Below are positions 1 to 9,459 of a stretch of 64,000 nucleotides of DNA, piece after piece. The DNA comes from Chryseosolibacter sp035628595. GTDB taxonomy: Bacteria; Bacteroidota; Bacteroidia; Cytophagales; Cyclobacteriaceae. Where the stretch lies: NCBI GenBank assembly GCA_035628595.1, contig DASPJN010000046.1:1-64000 (forward strand). Direction: 5' to 3'. The number at the start of each line of letters is the position of its first letter. The stretch's first letter is position 1. The notes under the pieces were generated by a model. The model did not search any database. It was not told the DNA's origin and was given only the letters and a program-made list of their open reading frames with translations. The position numbers were made by a program, and so were the translations under genes.

Positions 1-2
1 GC

Positions 3-26
3 CAACCGAACTTCAAGGGAGAATAG
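3..26 (+). CDS. 3' end of an upstream gene (partial)
   Basis: An open frame runs in from the left edge and ends at a TAG stop (24-26) whose last base directly precedes the GTG start of the flippase gene. Only seven codons are visible, ending Asn-Phe-Lys-Gly-Glu, so no family can be assigned. It is proposed because tight head-to-tail packing is usual in this region. The stop could also be chance. Confidence 0.3.
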   Translation, partial: QPNFKGE

Positions 27-1466
27 GTGGGCAAGCTAAAAAGACTCGCGGGCGAGACTGTCCTTTATGGTTTAGGAAGCATCCTTCCACGTTTTCTCAA
101 TTTCCTTCTCGTTTACCTTCACACCAGTGTTTTTGGTGCATTAGCTTATGGCATTTTTACATTGTTATTTGCCTGGGTTGCGGTGTTCAACGTCATCTTT
201 TCTTTTGGAATGGAGACTACGTATTTCCGTTTTGCTAACAAGCCCGGCGCGAACGAGAAACAGGTCTTCAATGTAACACAGACAGTTGTCGTAGCCATCA
301 GTGGCTTCTTTTCAATTCTTTTTCTTTTCAACCTTGATAATATCGTCACTGCTTTGGATATCGGCGGTCAGCGGCATGTTGTGATTTACATTGTCATACT
401 GATGTTCATCGATAACATCGTCTCGATACCGTTCGCGCGATTACGATACAAACAACAGCCCATTCGTTTCGCTGTCTACAAGATCACGAACATTGTTTTA
501 CTGGTGGGATTAAATGTCTACCTCCTGCTTTTTGCAGGACTAGAGCCTGAAGTCGGCTTTATTTTCCTGGCCAATCTCATTGCAAATGCATTTTATATCT
601 TATTCTTTATCCCATCGCTCACGAGCTGGAGACCCGCGTACGACAAGCAGATTTCGCCCCAGGTGTTAAAGTATTCTTACCCTATTATGCTGACTGGAAT
701 TGCCGGTATGATGAATGAAAATTTGTCAAGAATAACGCTGGAAAGATGGCTCCCTGAAAACTTCTACAAAGATTCGAAGGCTGCGTTGGGAATATTTGGA
801 GCCAACTACAAGTTTGCCGTACTGATGAATCTTGCAATCCAGGCTTTCAGGTACGCAGCCGAGCCGTTCTTCTTCGCACAGTCCTCTGAGAAAAATTCTC
901 CACAATTATTTGCCAGGATCAACCATTACTTCGTGGTCGTGTGTTGTTTCATTCTCCTCGCGGTGTCGATAAACCTGGACGTCCTGAAATACTTTCTAGG
1001 CCAGCCAGAATATTGGTCCGGGTTGCATATCGTTCCTATTCTGTTATTAGCCTATCTCTTTCTGGGCATCTACTATAATTATTCGGTTTGGTTCAAAGTC
1101 ACAGATAAAACGCATTGGGGTACCATTATTACGATTGTCGGCCTGGTGATTACAATTGGTGGTAACTACATTTTGATACCTATGCTGGGATATCTCGGAA
1201 GCGCTTACGCTGCCCTTGCTTGCTACCTTGTCATGATGATGCTTTGCTACGTCGTTGGCCAACGATACTTTCCTGTCCCCTACACCATCTTTAAAGATTT
1301 CGGATACATTGTTGTCACAACATTGCTCGTCTATCTGGTTTACCGCCTTGACGGAGTTATTAATGAATCCCAGTTAATAGAAACCGTATTTCACTTGGCT
1401 GTGCTCGGACTCTTCGTAGCAATAGTTGTTTTGATTGAGCGAAAGGAATTCAGAAAGCAGGCCTGA
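27..1466 (+). CDS. Polysaccharide/oligosaccharide flippase-like membrane protein
   Basis: The 479-residue protein is almost wholly hydrophobic, with about 12-14 predicted membrane segments. It opens with a positively charged, amphipathic stretch (GKLKRLAGETVLYGLGS) typical of the MATE/Wzx-type polysaccharide biosynthesis proteins that flip lipid-linked sugars across the inner membrane. Length matches the family (about 420-500). The start is GTG at 27, with an AAGGGAGA stretch just upstream that could act as a ribosome-binding site; the first ATG lies far inside the first membrane segments. The next gene is a sugar-nucleotide transferase, which fits an envelope glycan role. The substrate cannot be read from the sequence. 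Confidence 0.85.
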   Translation: MGKLKRLAGETVLYGLGSILPRFLNFLLVYLHTSVFGALAYGIFTLLFAWVAVFNVIFSFGMETTYFRFANKPGANEKQVFNVTQTVVVAISGFFSILFLFNLDNIVTALDIGGQRHVVIYIVILMFIDNIVSIPFARLRYKQQPIRFAVYKITNIVLLVGLNVYLLLFAGLEPEVGFIFLANLIANAFYILFFIPSLTSWRPAYDKQISPQVLKYSYPIMLTGIAGMMNENLSRITLERWLPENFYKDSKAALGIFGANYKFAVLMNLAIQAFRYAAEPFFFAQSSEKNSPQLFARINHYFVVVCCFILLAVSINLDVLKYFLGQPEYWSGLHIVPILLLAYLFLGIYYNYSVWFKVTDKTHWGTIITIVGLVITIGGNYILIPMLGYLGSAYAALACYLVMMMLCYVVGQRYFPVPYTIFKDFGYIVVTTLLVYLVYRLDGVINESQLIETVFHLAVLGLFVAIVVLIERKEFRKQA

Positions 1467-1533
1467 TTTTTTAATTGACAACGTACTGCTGCTTCGTCAG
1501 CGTGACTACATTTACTTAACTTAAGCCGTTAGC

Positions 1534-2538
1534 ATGAATATTATTATCCCAATGGCCGGGCTTGGCAAACGTATGCGCCCGCACACTCTTACTATTCCTA
1601 AGCCACTTCTTCCAATTGCAGGAAAACCGATTGTTCATCGTTTGGTTGAGGATATTGCAAAAGTGTGTCCTGAAAAGATCGATAAAATTGGCTTTATCAT
1701 TCACCCAAGCTTCGGAAAGGAAGTCGAGGAAAGTCTAAAACAAATCGCGAAAGAAGTAGGTGGCGCAGGAGAAATATATTATCAGCGCGAAGCATTTGGT
1801 ATCTCGCATGCGTTGTTGTTCGCAAAAGAATTATTCACTGGTAAAGTGGTGGTCGCTTTCGCGGATACTTTGTTCAAAGCGGATTTTAAACTTGATACAA
1901 GTGAAGATGGTATTATCTGGGTACAGCAGGTCGCAGACCCTTCTCAGTTTGGTGTTGTGAAGCTGAATGAAAAAAATGAGATTGTTGAGATGGTTGAAAA
2001 GCCATCGACGTTCGTTTCAGATCTCGCGATCATCGGTATTTATTACTTCAAAGACGGAAAAGCTTTGGCGAATGAAATGCAGTATTTAATTGATCACGAT
2101 ATCAAGGAAAAAGGAGAATATCAGTTTACAACCGCCCTGCAGGCACTCGCCAAAAAAGGTTCACGTTTTAAGCCCGGAAAAGTGAGCGAATGGCTCGACT
2201 GCGGAAACAAAAACGTTACGGTTCAAACAAACGCCCGATATCTTGAATTTATTAAGGAACAACAGCTGGTCTCGAAAAAAGCGACGTTGACAAACTCTGT
2301 AATCATTCAGCCTTGCTATGTTGGCGACAATGTTACAATTGAAAATTCCGTGGTTGGACCCCATGTCTCTATTGGTAAGGATTGCAGGATAAGCGACAGT
2401 CGCGTACTTAATTCCATCATCCAAAATAACACTACAATTAAGCATGCCGTTCTGGAAAATAGTATGTTGGGGAATTTCGTTAATTTTGAGGGCCGGGCGC
2501 TTGATTTAAGCCTGGGTGACTTCAATACGATTACGTGA
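1534..2538 (+). CDS. Sugar-phosphate nucleotidyltransferase with C-terminal left-handed beta-helix
   Basis: Residues 9-24 form the NTP-transferase signature G-x-G-x-R-x-x-P-x-T-x-x-x-PKP. An Asp at residue 111 (AFAD) is the likely metal and nucleotide ligand. Residues about 250-325 hold hexapeptide-like repeats (VTIENSVVGPHVSIGKDCRI) of the left-handed beta-helix type. This layout is that of glucose-1-phosphate thymidylyl- or uridylyltransferase-like enzymes, which activate a hexose-1-phosphate with an NTP in the cytoplasm. The nucleotide and sugar cannot be told from sequence alone. Its stop overlaps the GTG start of the next gene by 4 bases (GTGA), so the two are probably translated together. 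Confidence 0.85.
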   Translation: MNIIIPMAGLGKRMRPHTLTIPKPLLPIAGKPIVHRLVEDIAKVCPEKIDKIGFIIHPSFGKEVEESLKQIAKEVGGAGEIYYQREAFGISHALLFAKELFTGKVVVAFADTLFKADFKLDTSEDGIIWVQQVADPSQFGVVKLNEKNEIVEMVEKPSTFVSDLAIIGIYYFKDGKALANEMQYLIDHDIKEKGEYQFTTALQALAKKGSRFKPGKVSEWLDCGNKNVTVQTNARYLEFIKEQQLVSKKATLTNSVIIQPCYVGDNVTIENSVVGPHVSIGKDCRISDSRVLNSIIQNNTTIKHAVLENSMLGNFVNFEGRALDLSLGDFNTIT

Positions 2539-4298
2539 TCCACAAAAGCCATCGATTTCAGATATTGTTTGTAGGGATAGTGCTGACGGCTTTGTCAGTG
2601 ATGCCTGTTCATGGTCAAAAGAAAAAACGCGGGGACGACAACCAGGCTGCAAAACATCGTGAAGCCGAATTTTATCTTACTGAAGGCGAAAAATATTTTA
2701 TCCTCGAAGACTATGCGAAAGCGCTGACGTATTACGAGCGCGCGCTCGAGGCAAACCCGGAAAGCGGAACTCTTCATTACAAAATTGCCGATGTTCTTTC
2801 AAAGAGCGACAAGCAGGAAGACCTGCTCAAAGCGTCAGTAAGCATCGAGAAGGCGCTTAAGTATGATCGCACTAACAAATACTTCTTCTTATCCGCTGCC
2901 ATGATTTATAATAGTCTCGGCAAATTCGACGAGGCTGCCGCTGCGTATGAAGAAATGCTTGCTTCGATAAAAGGGACAGAAGAATATCTCTATGAATTAG
3001 CTGCTGTTTATCAATATGCACACAAAGAAGACGCTGCAATAAAGACCTATGATCGCGCAGAGAAAGTATTCGGGGTTAACGATGTCTCCTCTGTTCAGAA
3101 GATCAGGCTCTATCTCGAAAAAAATAAACTGGAAGAATGTATTGAAGAAGGCGAAAAACTTCTCGCAGCATTTCCTGGTGAAGAAAGCTATGTGATGGCA
3201 TTCGCTGAAGTGCTTTCTCAAAAGGGATATCATAGTCAGGCGATCCAATATCTTGAAACCTTCATTGCTGAGAACACAGAAGCTGGTAATGCCATGATGC
3301 TGCTGGCAGGATTCTACCGCGATAACGACCAGGAAGAAAAAGCCCGTCCTTTATTGCTTGAGCTATTCAAGAATCCCTCCGTGGAAGTGTCAGGTAAACT
3401 GATCGTGCTCGGTGCGTATAACGCTGAATTGAACGACAAGAAAACCAAAGGTTTCTCCGATCCGGAAAAAGCGAAATTCGTGATGCAACTTTTCGAATTG
3501 TTACGTGAAGCTGCACCCGATCATCCCGCCATTCATATCATCGGTGGCGACCTGTACCTGGCGACGGGTGAATCAAGACTTGCGCAGGAAGAATACCTTA
3601 AGTCCGTTGAAGAGGGTGAAGTTAGCTTCGAGGTATGGGAGAATCTGATCTATCTCGAAATTCAACTGGAAGAATTCGACAAAGCGATCGCGCATGCTGA
3701 AGAAGCACTTGAGATGTACCCAAACCAGGGAATGATCCATTACTTCCATGGATTTGCACATTCACGCAAGCGCAACTTCCAGGACGCCATCCATTCTTTT
3801 GAAACTGCAAAAAGGTTGTCTTCATCCAAACCTCCGTTCTTAAGTGAAATTAACAGCATGCTGGGTGATGCCTATCACGCGGTCAAAAATCACGTAAAGT
3901 CGGACGAGGCGTACGAAGAAGCGCTGGCGTTCAATCCGAACAACGCAGTTATCCTCAACAACTATAGTTACTATCTCGCCGTAAGAAAAGAGAATCTTGA
4001 TAAGGCCGAGAAAATGTCGGGGACACTTGTGAAGAATTACCCCGACAATGCAACTTTCCTCGATACGCATGCCTGGGTACTCTTTGTAAGGGAAAAGTAT
4101 AAGGACGCGCGAAAGATGATCGAAAAAGCCATCGAAACGGGAAAAGCTAACGCAACGCAGTTTGAACATTACGGTGATATTCTTTATAAACTTGGAGACG
4201 TAGATGGTGCGGTTGAGCAGTGGGAAAAAGCACGGGGCCTAAACGCAAAGAGCGAATCACTCAACAAAAAAATCGCGAATAGAAAAATCTATGAATAG
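2535..4298 (+). CDS. Exported tetratricopeptide-repeat protein
   Basis: 587 residues. A hydrophobic segment at residues 8-28 ending VHGQ looks like a signal peptide, so the protein probably works in the periplasm. The remainder is helical, with many TPR units (for example the A-L-x-Y-Y-x-x-A-L-x-x-N-P pattern near residue 65, and later ones around 400-560). TPRs mediate protein-protein contacts; no catalytic domain is visible. The GTG start at 2535 overlaps the upstream stop by 4 bases, and the end overlaps the DUF4292 gene by 8 bases. The tight chain with DUF4292 and EnvC-like genes suggests a role in envelope or cell-wall assembly (inference). Confidence 0.85.
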   Translation: MIHKSHRFQILFVGIVLTALSVMPVHGQKKKRGDDNQAAKHREAEFYLTEGEKYFILEDYAKALTYYERALEANPESGTLHYKIADVLSKSDKQEDLLKASVSIEKALKYDRTNKYFFLSAAMIYNSLGKFDEAAAAYEEMLASIKGTEEYLYELAAVYQYAHKEDAAIKTYDRAEKVFGVNDVSSVQKIRLYLEKNKLEECIEEGEKLLAAFPGEESYVMAFAEVLSQKGYHSQAIQYLETFIAENTEAGNAMMLLAGFYRDNDQEEKARPLLLELFKNPSVEVSGKLIVLGAYNAELNDKKTKGFSDPEKAKFVMQLFELLREAAPDHPAIHIIGGDLYLATGESRLAQEEYLKSVEEGEVSFEVWENLIYLEIQLEEFDKAIAHAEEALEMYPNQGMIHYFHGFAHSRKRNFQDAIHSFETAKRLSSSKPPFLSEINSMLGDAYHAVKNHVKSDEAYEEALAFNPNNAVILNNYSYYLAVRKENLDKAEKMSGTLVKNYPDNATFLDTHAWVLFVREKYKDARKMIEKAIETGKANATQFEHYGDILYKLGDVDGAVEQWEKARGLNAKSESLNKKIANRKIYE

Positions 4299-5040
4299 GT
4301 CTGTTTCCCTGCTGCTGGTTTTCGTTGTCATCATCTCTGCCTGTAGCAGAAAAACAGCGCCTGCCACGGGTTCTACTCCAAAAAGCACGCTCAATATTGA
4401 AGAAATTGATTTTGAATATTTTCATGGAAAGGCGCGAATGATCCTGCGCGACGCAAATAAAGAAAGAGAGGTAAAGGCGAATATCCGCGTGCGAAAAGAC
4501 AGCGTGATCTGGATGACATTTTCTGTGGTGGGTGTGCAGGGAGGAAAAGCTTTGATCAACAAAGATTCGATCACTATCGTCAGCACCATGGATAAAGAAT
4601 ATTATGTGTTTGATTATCGTGAATTGTCGAAACGTTTTAACCTCGATATAAACTATCAGGTGATTCAGGCTGCAATGCTGGGGAACCCAATTCTGCCCCG
4701 CAAGGAGAGCGACGAAGTTCAACCGGAGAGCTCCATGTTCCTGTTAAAACAACAAGTCGGTGATGTTGCCGTTATCAACTATGTGAATGCTGCAAGTCAA
4801 AAGATAGAGAAGGTTGAAATGAAGGAAGGAAACAGCACAAATTCACTCGTGATCAATTATTCAAATTTTCAACCCGTTGGAAATAAGGTGTTCCCGTACA
4901 ACGGAACAATCAATCTTTTTTACAAAGCTGTTGCCGGCCTGTTGAACACAACCATTATTTTCGAATATAACAAAGCTGAGGTTGGAAATCGTGAATTGAA
5001 TTTCCCCTTCAACATTCCAAAACGTTATGACCGCAGGTAG
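4291..5040 (+). CDS. DUF4292 family lipoprotein
   Basis: 249 residues. The N-terminus is a lipoprotein signal peptide with lipobox I-S-A-C (Cys18), so the mature protein should be lipid-anchored, probably at the outer membrane. The body (for example VIWMTFSVVGVQGGKALI near residue 70) matches the DUF4292 family as I know it from Bacteroidota. Its run of amphipathic strands resembles the open half-barrel of LolA/LolB-type lipoprotein carriers; that comparison is my inference. The gene overlaps the TPR gene by 8 bases and the EnvC-like gene by 14 bases, so all three are probably co-translated. Confidence 0.82.
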   Translation: MNRSVSLLLVFVVIISACSRKTAPATGSTPKSTLNIEEIDFEYFHGKARMILRDANKEREVKANIRVRKDSVIWMTFSVVGVQGGKALINKDSITIVSTMDKEYYVFDYRELSKRFNLDINYQVIQAAMLGNPILPRKESDEVQPESSMFLLKQQVGDVAVINYVNAASQKIEKVEMKEGNSTNSLVINYSNFQPVGNKVFPYNGTINLFYKAVAGLLNTTIIFEYNKAEVGNRELNFPFNIPKRYDRR

Positions 5041-6211
5041 TAAGTGGCTGTTGATATTACTGTTACTTCCTCTCTCACTTTTCGGTCAGAAAAAAACCAA
5101 GGCTCAACTACAGAGAGAGAAGCAGGAGAATCTTGCTAAAATAAAAGAAGTTGAAAAAATTCTCGGCGAGACAGCCGACAAGAAAGAAAATTCTCTTGGC
5201 GAACTTGCTGCACTCAGCCAGCGCATCATTGAGCAGGAAAAACTCATCAACTCGATCAAAGAAGAAATCACTTTCCTGAATTCTGAGATCACCGAAAATA
5301 ACGACATCATCGTTGCCCTGGAAGAAGACCTGGCAAAACTAAAAAAGGAATACGCTGCCATGCTCTTTGCCGCGCAGAAGGCCAATAACAGCACAACACG
5401 ACTAACGTTTCTTTTCTCGGCAAAATCATTCGATCAACTGGTTATGCGACTCCGTTACATGGAGCAATACAGCGAAGTGCGAAAATTACAGGTCGATCAG
5501 ATCGGCAAAGTTCAGGACGAGCTGTCGGGTCAGGTAACACGCATTGAAAATCAACGGGCTGAAAAGAATCAGTTGCTCACCGATCAGGTTTCGGAAAACA
5601 ACAACCTGGCAGATCTGAAAAAGAAAGAACAGTCTTTGGTGAAAACGTTGGAGAAACAGGAAAAGAAACTGAAGAAAGATCTCGAACAAACGAAAAAGAC
5701 GCTAGCCGTCCTGGACAAAAAGATTGACGAAATCATCAAGGAAGAAATCGCGCGTGAAGCTGCACTCGCTGCGGCGAGTTCTAAAAAAACTGTTGAAGGC
5801 TCGTCGTCTTTTGAGGAGAGTAAAAACAAGCTGCCGTGGCCTGTTTCTGGTTTTATCTCACAGAAATTTGGAACACAGCGGCACCCAATCCTTAAGAACG
5901 TTGAAATCAATAACGAAGGTGTGAATATCCAAACCGCGCAGGGCGAAAAAGTGAAAGCCATTTTCAGCGGTGAAGTTCGGGCTGTCGCCTTTACGCCCGG
6001 TGTCGGAACAACCGTTTTAATTAAGCATGGGGAATACTTTACGGTTTACTCCGGCTTGAAAGACGTGTATGTCAAGATCGGTCAGGCCGTAACATTTAAT
6101 CAGGAACTAGGCTCGATGTCATCCAACCTGGACGGCGTCGCCGAATTAAAATTCCGTGTTTATAAAAACAAGACTGCCCTCAATCCTGAGCTTTGGCTTA
6201 GAACGATGTAG
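5027..6211 (+). CDS. EnvC-type murein hydrolase activator (degenerate LytM domain)
   Basis: 394 residues: a signal peptide (1-20, ending LFGQ), a long coiled coil rich in Lys, Glu and Gln (about 25-245), and a C-terminal M23/LytM fold (about 265-394). The zinc ligands of active M23 peptidases are missing: the first motif reads NNEGVNI instead of HxGxD, the second VYSGL instead of YxHL, and the third AELKFRVY instead of HxHFE. This fits EnvC-like proteins, which do not cut peptidoglycan but activate amidases during division. The gene overlaps the DUF4292 gene by 14 bases and ends a probable five-gene run. Confidence 0.9.
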   Translation: MTAGSKWLLILLLLPLSLFGQKKTKAQLQREKQENLAKIKEVEKILGETADKKENSLGELAALSQRIIEQEKLINSIKEEITFLNSEITENNDIIVALEEDLAKLKKEYAAMLFAAQKANNSTTRLTFLFSAKSFDQLVMRLRYMEQYSEVRKLQVDQIGKVQDELSGQVTRIENQRAEKNQLLTDQVSENNNLADLKKKEQSLVKTLEKQEKKLKKDLEQTKKTLAVLDKKIDEIIKEEIAREAALAAASSKKTVEGSSSFEESKNKLPWPVSGFISQKFGTQRHPILKNVEINNEGVNIQTAQGEKVKAIFSGEVRAVAFTPGVGTTVLIKHGEYFTVYSGLKDVYVKIGQAVTFNQELGSMSSNLDGVAELKFRVYKNKTALNPELWLRTM

Positions 6212-6288
6212 TTAGCTTTACGCGATCCAAAGGCACTGCTGCTTTAAAGATTAAATTCCGTTAATCCGCAATTCTTCAATTTTTAACC

Positions 6289-6296
6289 TAATTTTG
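6289..6296 (+). promoter_or_regulatory. Promoter -7 box for tatA-gatA-transglycosylase
   Basis: TAATTTTG matches the Bacteroidota -7 consensus TAnnTTTG exactly and lies 23 bases before the tatA ATG. No good TTTG is seen at the expected -33 position, so only half of the promoter is supported. Confidence 0.45.
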
Positions 6297-6319
6297 TAAC
6301 GCGATTTAAAAATCATCAT

Positions 6320-6532
6320 ATGAAAGCCATGTTATTGTTTTTACAGGGTATAGGCATGCAGGAAATCCTTCTTATTGGCCTTTTTGTACTGATCTTTTTC
6401 GGAGCGAAGAAAATACCTGATTTCATGAAAGGCCTTGGAAAAGGCGTTCGTGAATTTAAGGATGCCGTAAAGGACGTTAAAAAAGAGGTTGAGGATCCAG
6501 GCAGCGCAGCCAAGATTGAAGATAGAAAGTAA
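6320..6532 (+). CDS. tatA: Twin-arginine translocase subunit TatA/TatE
   Basis: 70 residues: one membrane helix (about 14-29, QEILLIGLFVLIFFGAKKIP), the Phe-Gly hinge (FFGAKKIPD), an amphipathic helix (FMKGLGKGVREFKDAV) and an acidic/basic tail. This is the standard TatA architecture; it oligomerises in the inner membrane to pass folded proteins bearing Arg-Arg signals. TatA proteins often start directly at M-x-E-I-L, so translation may begin at the in-frame ATG at 6356 instead of 6320. TatC is not in this window. The gene lies 3 bases before the TTG start of gatA. Confidence 0.9.
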   Translation: MKAMLLFLQGIGMQEILLIGLFVLIFFGAKKIPDFMKGLGKGVREFKDAVKDVKKEVEDPGSAAKIEDRK

Positions 6533-6535
6533 GCA

Positions 6536-7972
6536 TTGAAAGCATACGCTACATTTCGCGAGATACAAGCCGATCTGCAGCGAGGCACTCTTACGTGCCG
6601 GGATCTCGTCCGGCACCATCTTTCCAAGATAAAATCAAAATCCCATCTTAATGCATTTTTAAGTGTTTACGAAACTGAAGCACTTGAAAAGGCATCCATT
6701 ATTGATCAGAAAATCAGGTCGGGAATCGCGGGCAAACTCGCTGGCCTGGTTGTAGGCCTGAAGGACGTACTCGCGCATCAGGGCCATCCACTTCAGGCCA
6801 GTAGCAAAATTCTTAATGGGTTCACTTCTGTGTACAATGCAACAGCCGTTCAGCGTTTGCTGGATGAAGATGCAATTATTATAGGTCGTCAGAACTGCGA
6901 TGAGTTCGCAATGGGTTCATCGAATGAAAATTCTGCATTCGGCCCGGTATTAAATGACATTGATAACTCGCGTGTTCCAGGCGGTTCGTCTGGCGGTTCT
7001 GCAGTTGCCGTCATGGCCGATTTATGCCAGGTTTCTTTGGGCTCCGACACGGGCGGATCAGTTCGTCAGCCCGCGGCTTTTTGTGGAGTCGTCGGATTAA
7101 AGCCAACGTATTCGCGGATCTCGCGTTACGGTTTAGTTGCTTATGGGTCGTCGTTTGACTGTATCGGTATATTCGCAAAATCGGTTGAAGATGTGGCGCT
7201 CGTCCTTGAAATTATCGCCGGTGCTGATGAGTTCGACAGCACGGTATCACGATCAAGCGTCCCTTCTTACACTTCCGCATTAGCGAATGATTTTAAGATT
7301 CAGGATTACAAAATCGCTTATCTGAAAGAAATTGACGAAGCAAGCAATCTCCAGCCGGAGATTCGCGAAAATATCCTTCGATGTCTTGATACACTTCGAA
7401 GTGAAGGCGCTTCCGTTGAGCAAATCGAGTTCCCATTGATGGAATACATTCTTCCGACGTACTACATTCTCGCAACAGCCGAGGCAAGCTCGAATTTGTC
7501 ACGGTATGATGGCGTTCGATACGGTTATCGCAGTCCGAATACAACAGATTTGCAATCGATGTACAAGAAGACGCGTTCAGAAGCTTTTGGAAAGGAAGTG
7601 CAGCGCAGGATTTTACTCGGTACCTTTGTGTTGAGCGCCAGTTACTACGATGCGTATTACACAAAAGCACAAAAAGTCAGGAGAATGATTCGTGAACAAA
7701 CGAAAGAAATTCTTAAGAAATATGATTTTATCGTGATGCCCATTACACCAACCACAGCATTCAGGTTGGGCGAGCATTCACGAAATCCTTTGGAAATGTA
7801 CTTAGCGGACTTATTTTCCGTTCAGGCTAATGTAGTTGGTACGCCCGCTATCTCAATTCCGTGTGGAAAGGATAATGACGGACTGCCAATTGGGCTGCAA
7901 GTAATTGCAGATGATTTTGAGGAACTGAAGCTGTTACATTTTTCCAACTATCTAACAAAACGGACGACATGA
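6536..7972 (+). CDS. gatA: Asp-tRNA(Asn)/Glu-tRNA(Gln) amidotransferase subunit A
   Basis: 478 residues. The amidase catalytic triad is intact: Lys76 (GLKD), Ser151 (GGSSGGS) and nucleophile Ser175 (DTGGS), each exactly three positions before its Staphylococcus aureus equivalent. GatA hydrolyses glutamine and sends ammonia to GatB, which converts Glu-tRNA(Gln) or Asp-tRNA(Asn) to the amide form. GatB and GatC are not here, so the complex is encoded at scattered sites. The start is TTG at 6536, three bases after the tatA stop; no in-frame ATG exists before the conserved region. The stop overlaps the next start as ATGA. Confidence 0.95.
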   Translation: MKAYATFREIQADLQRGTLTCRDLVRHHLSKIKSKSHLNAFLSVYETEALEKASIIDQKIRSGIAGKLAGLVVGLKDVLAHQGHPLQASSKILNGFTSVYNATAVQRLLDEDAIIIGRQNCDEFAMGSSNENSAFGPVLNDIDNSRVPGGSSGGSAVAVMADLCQVSLGSDTGGSVRQPAAFCGVVGLKPTYSRISRYGLVAYGSSFDCIGIFAKSVEDVALVLEIIAGADEFDSTVSRSSVPSYTSALANDFKIQDYKIAYLKEIDEASNLQPEIRENILRCLDTLRSEGASVEQIEFPLMEYILPTYYILATAEASSNLSRYDGVRYGYRSPNTTDLQSMYKKTRSEAFGKEVQRRILLGTFVLSASYYDAYYTKAQKVRRMIREQTKEILKKYDFIVMPITPTTAFRLGEHSRNPLEMYLADLFSVQANVVGTPAISIPCGKDNDGLPIGLQVIADDFEELKLLHFSNYLTKRTT

Positions 7973-9441
7973 GGAGCGCGCTACTTTTTTTACTATTTAC
8001 AATTTTTTCGACAACGACATTTGCCCAAATCTCTCAGGACTCAATTCCTTCAGAAGCAGACCTTTTGATCATCGACTCACTTGAAGTGGCTGCTGCCGAA
8101 GAGGAAATGATTTACAAGGAAGACACCGCGGACTTCGTGTATTTCTATCTGCCGACGGAACTCGAATATGTACCCGGTGATGATCATCCCGAAATAATCA
8201 GTGACAGACTGGCGTGTGTCGAGAAAAAGATACCGCTGGTTTACAATGACAAGATCCACGCGTTCATCAACTACTTCACTGTAAAAGATCGCGACTATAC
8301 GCGCATGATGATGCGCCGCAAGAATTTGTATTTCCCCATTTTCGAAAAATATCTGGCTAAGTATGGTTTACCTGACGAATTAAAATATTTGTCGATTATC
8401 GAATCAGGTTTGAATCCCCGCGCAACTTCGAGGGTACGCGCAGTTGGGCTCTGGCAATTCATGTCGGCAACCGGCAGATATTACGGACTCAATCACGACT
8501 GGTACATTGACGAGCGGATGGATCCGGAAAAAGCAACGGATGCTGCCTGCCGCTACCTGCGTGATCTTTACCGGATGTTTGATGATTGGGAACTTGCGCT
8601 AGCCGCGTATAATACCGGTCCGGGAAACGTAAAGAAAGCAATCAGAAGGTCTGGGTATAAAAAAACGTTCTGGCAAATCTACCCGCATCTTCCCCGTGAA
8701 ACCCGGTCTTACGTACCGCAGTTTGTAGCCATCATCTATACGATGAATTACCTGGGAGAACATAACTTTATTGATGAGGGCGATGAACGCCACGTTGAAT
8801 CTGATACCATCCATGTGCGAAGATTTCTGAACTTTGAAACGTTTGCGTCCATGACAGGATCGTGTCTTGAAGATCTTCAGAAACTCAATCCTTCGATCCA
8901 AAGAAATGTCATACCGGAAAATGGAAAAACATTCACGATGGTTGTTCCGACGACAGCTAAGCTTGCGCTCGAAAAAAATCGCTTCGCTATTCTAGACTCT
9001 GCCTCCAGATCGGGAAGGAAGCAAATTGAAGCGCTGGCAAAAGCTGCACAAAATTCCTATGGCGGAGATCGTGTTGTCTACAAAGTGAGAAGTGGTGATG
9101 TACTCGGATCCATAGCCCTTCGCCACAGGGTAACTGTGGCCAATATCAAGAAATGGAATCACCTGAAAAGTAACACCATCCGCACCGGACAACGATTAAC
9201 GATCTGGACCAAAGGAAGCGGACCAAGAAGTACTTCGGTTGCCTCATCGTCGAAATCAAAGTCGGCTGCGGCGTACGTGCAAAACATAAAAGGTGCGAAA
9301 ACATATACAGTCCAACCCGGTGATACCTTATGGGATATTTCACGAAAATTTGACGGACTCACAATCGAGAAGATCAAACAACTGAATAATCTTAGCAACA
9401 GCAGAATTAAGGCGGGTCAGAAGCTTATCGTTGGCATTTAA
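7969..9441 (+). CDS. Membrane-bound lytic murein transglycosylase with two LysM domains (MltD-like)
   Basis: 490 residues. A signal peptide (1-20, ending TTFAQ) is followed by a GH23/SLT lytic transglycosylase domain at about 105-240, with catalytic Glu145 (IIESGLNP) and the downstream motifs GLWQFM and AAYNTGPGNV. Two LysM peptidoglycan-binding modules lie at about 363-408 and 443-489 (YTVQPGDTLWDISRKF). It would cut glycan strands in the periplasm, forming anhydro-muropeptides; the window also holds anmK, which recycles anhydro-MurNAc. The start overlaps the gatA stop by 4 bases. A strong terminator follows. Confidence 0.93.
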   Translation: MRSALLFLLFTIFSTTTFAQISQDSIPSEADLLIIDSLEVAAAEEEMIYKEDTADFVYFYLPTELEYVPGDDHPEIISDRLACVEKKIPLVYNDKIHAFINYFTVKDRDYTRMMMRRKNLYFPIFEKYLAKYGLPDELKYLSIIESGLNPRATSRVRAVGLWQFMSATGRYYGLNHDWYIDERMDPEKATDAACRYLRDLYRMFDDWELALAAYNTGPGNVKKAIRRSGYKKTFWQIYPHLPRETRSYVPQFVAIIYTMNYLGEHNFIDEGDERHVESDTIHVRRFLNFETFASMTGSCLEDLQKLNPSIQRNVIPENGKTFTMVVPTTAKLALEKNRFAILDSASRSGRKQIEALAKAAQNSYGGDRVVYKVRSGDVLGSIALRHRVTVANIKKWNHLKSNTIRTGQRLTIWTKGSGPRSTSVASSSKSKSAAAYVQNIKGAKTYTVQPGDTLWDISRKFDGLTIEKIKQLNNLSNSRIKAGQKLIVGI

Positions 9442-9459
9442 ATAGCTGCAATAGCATCA

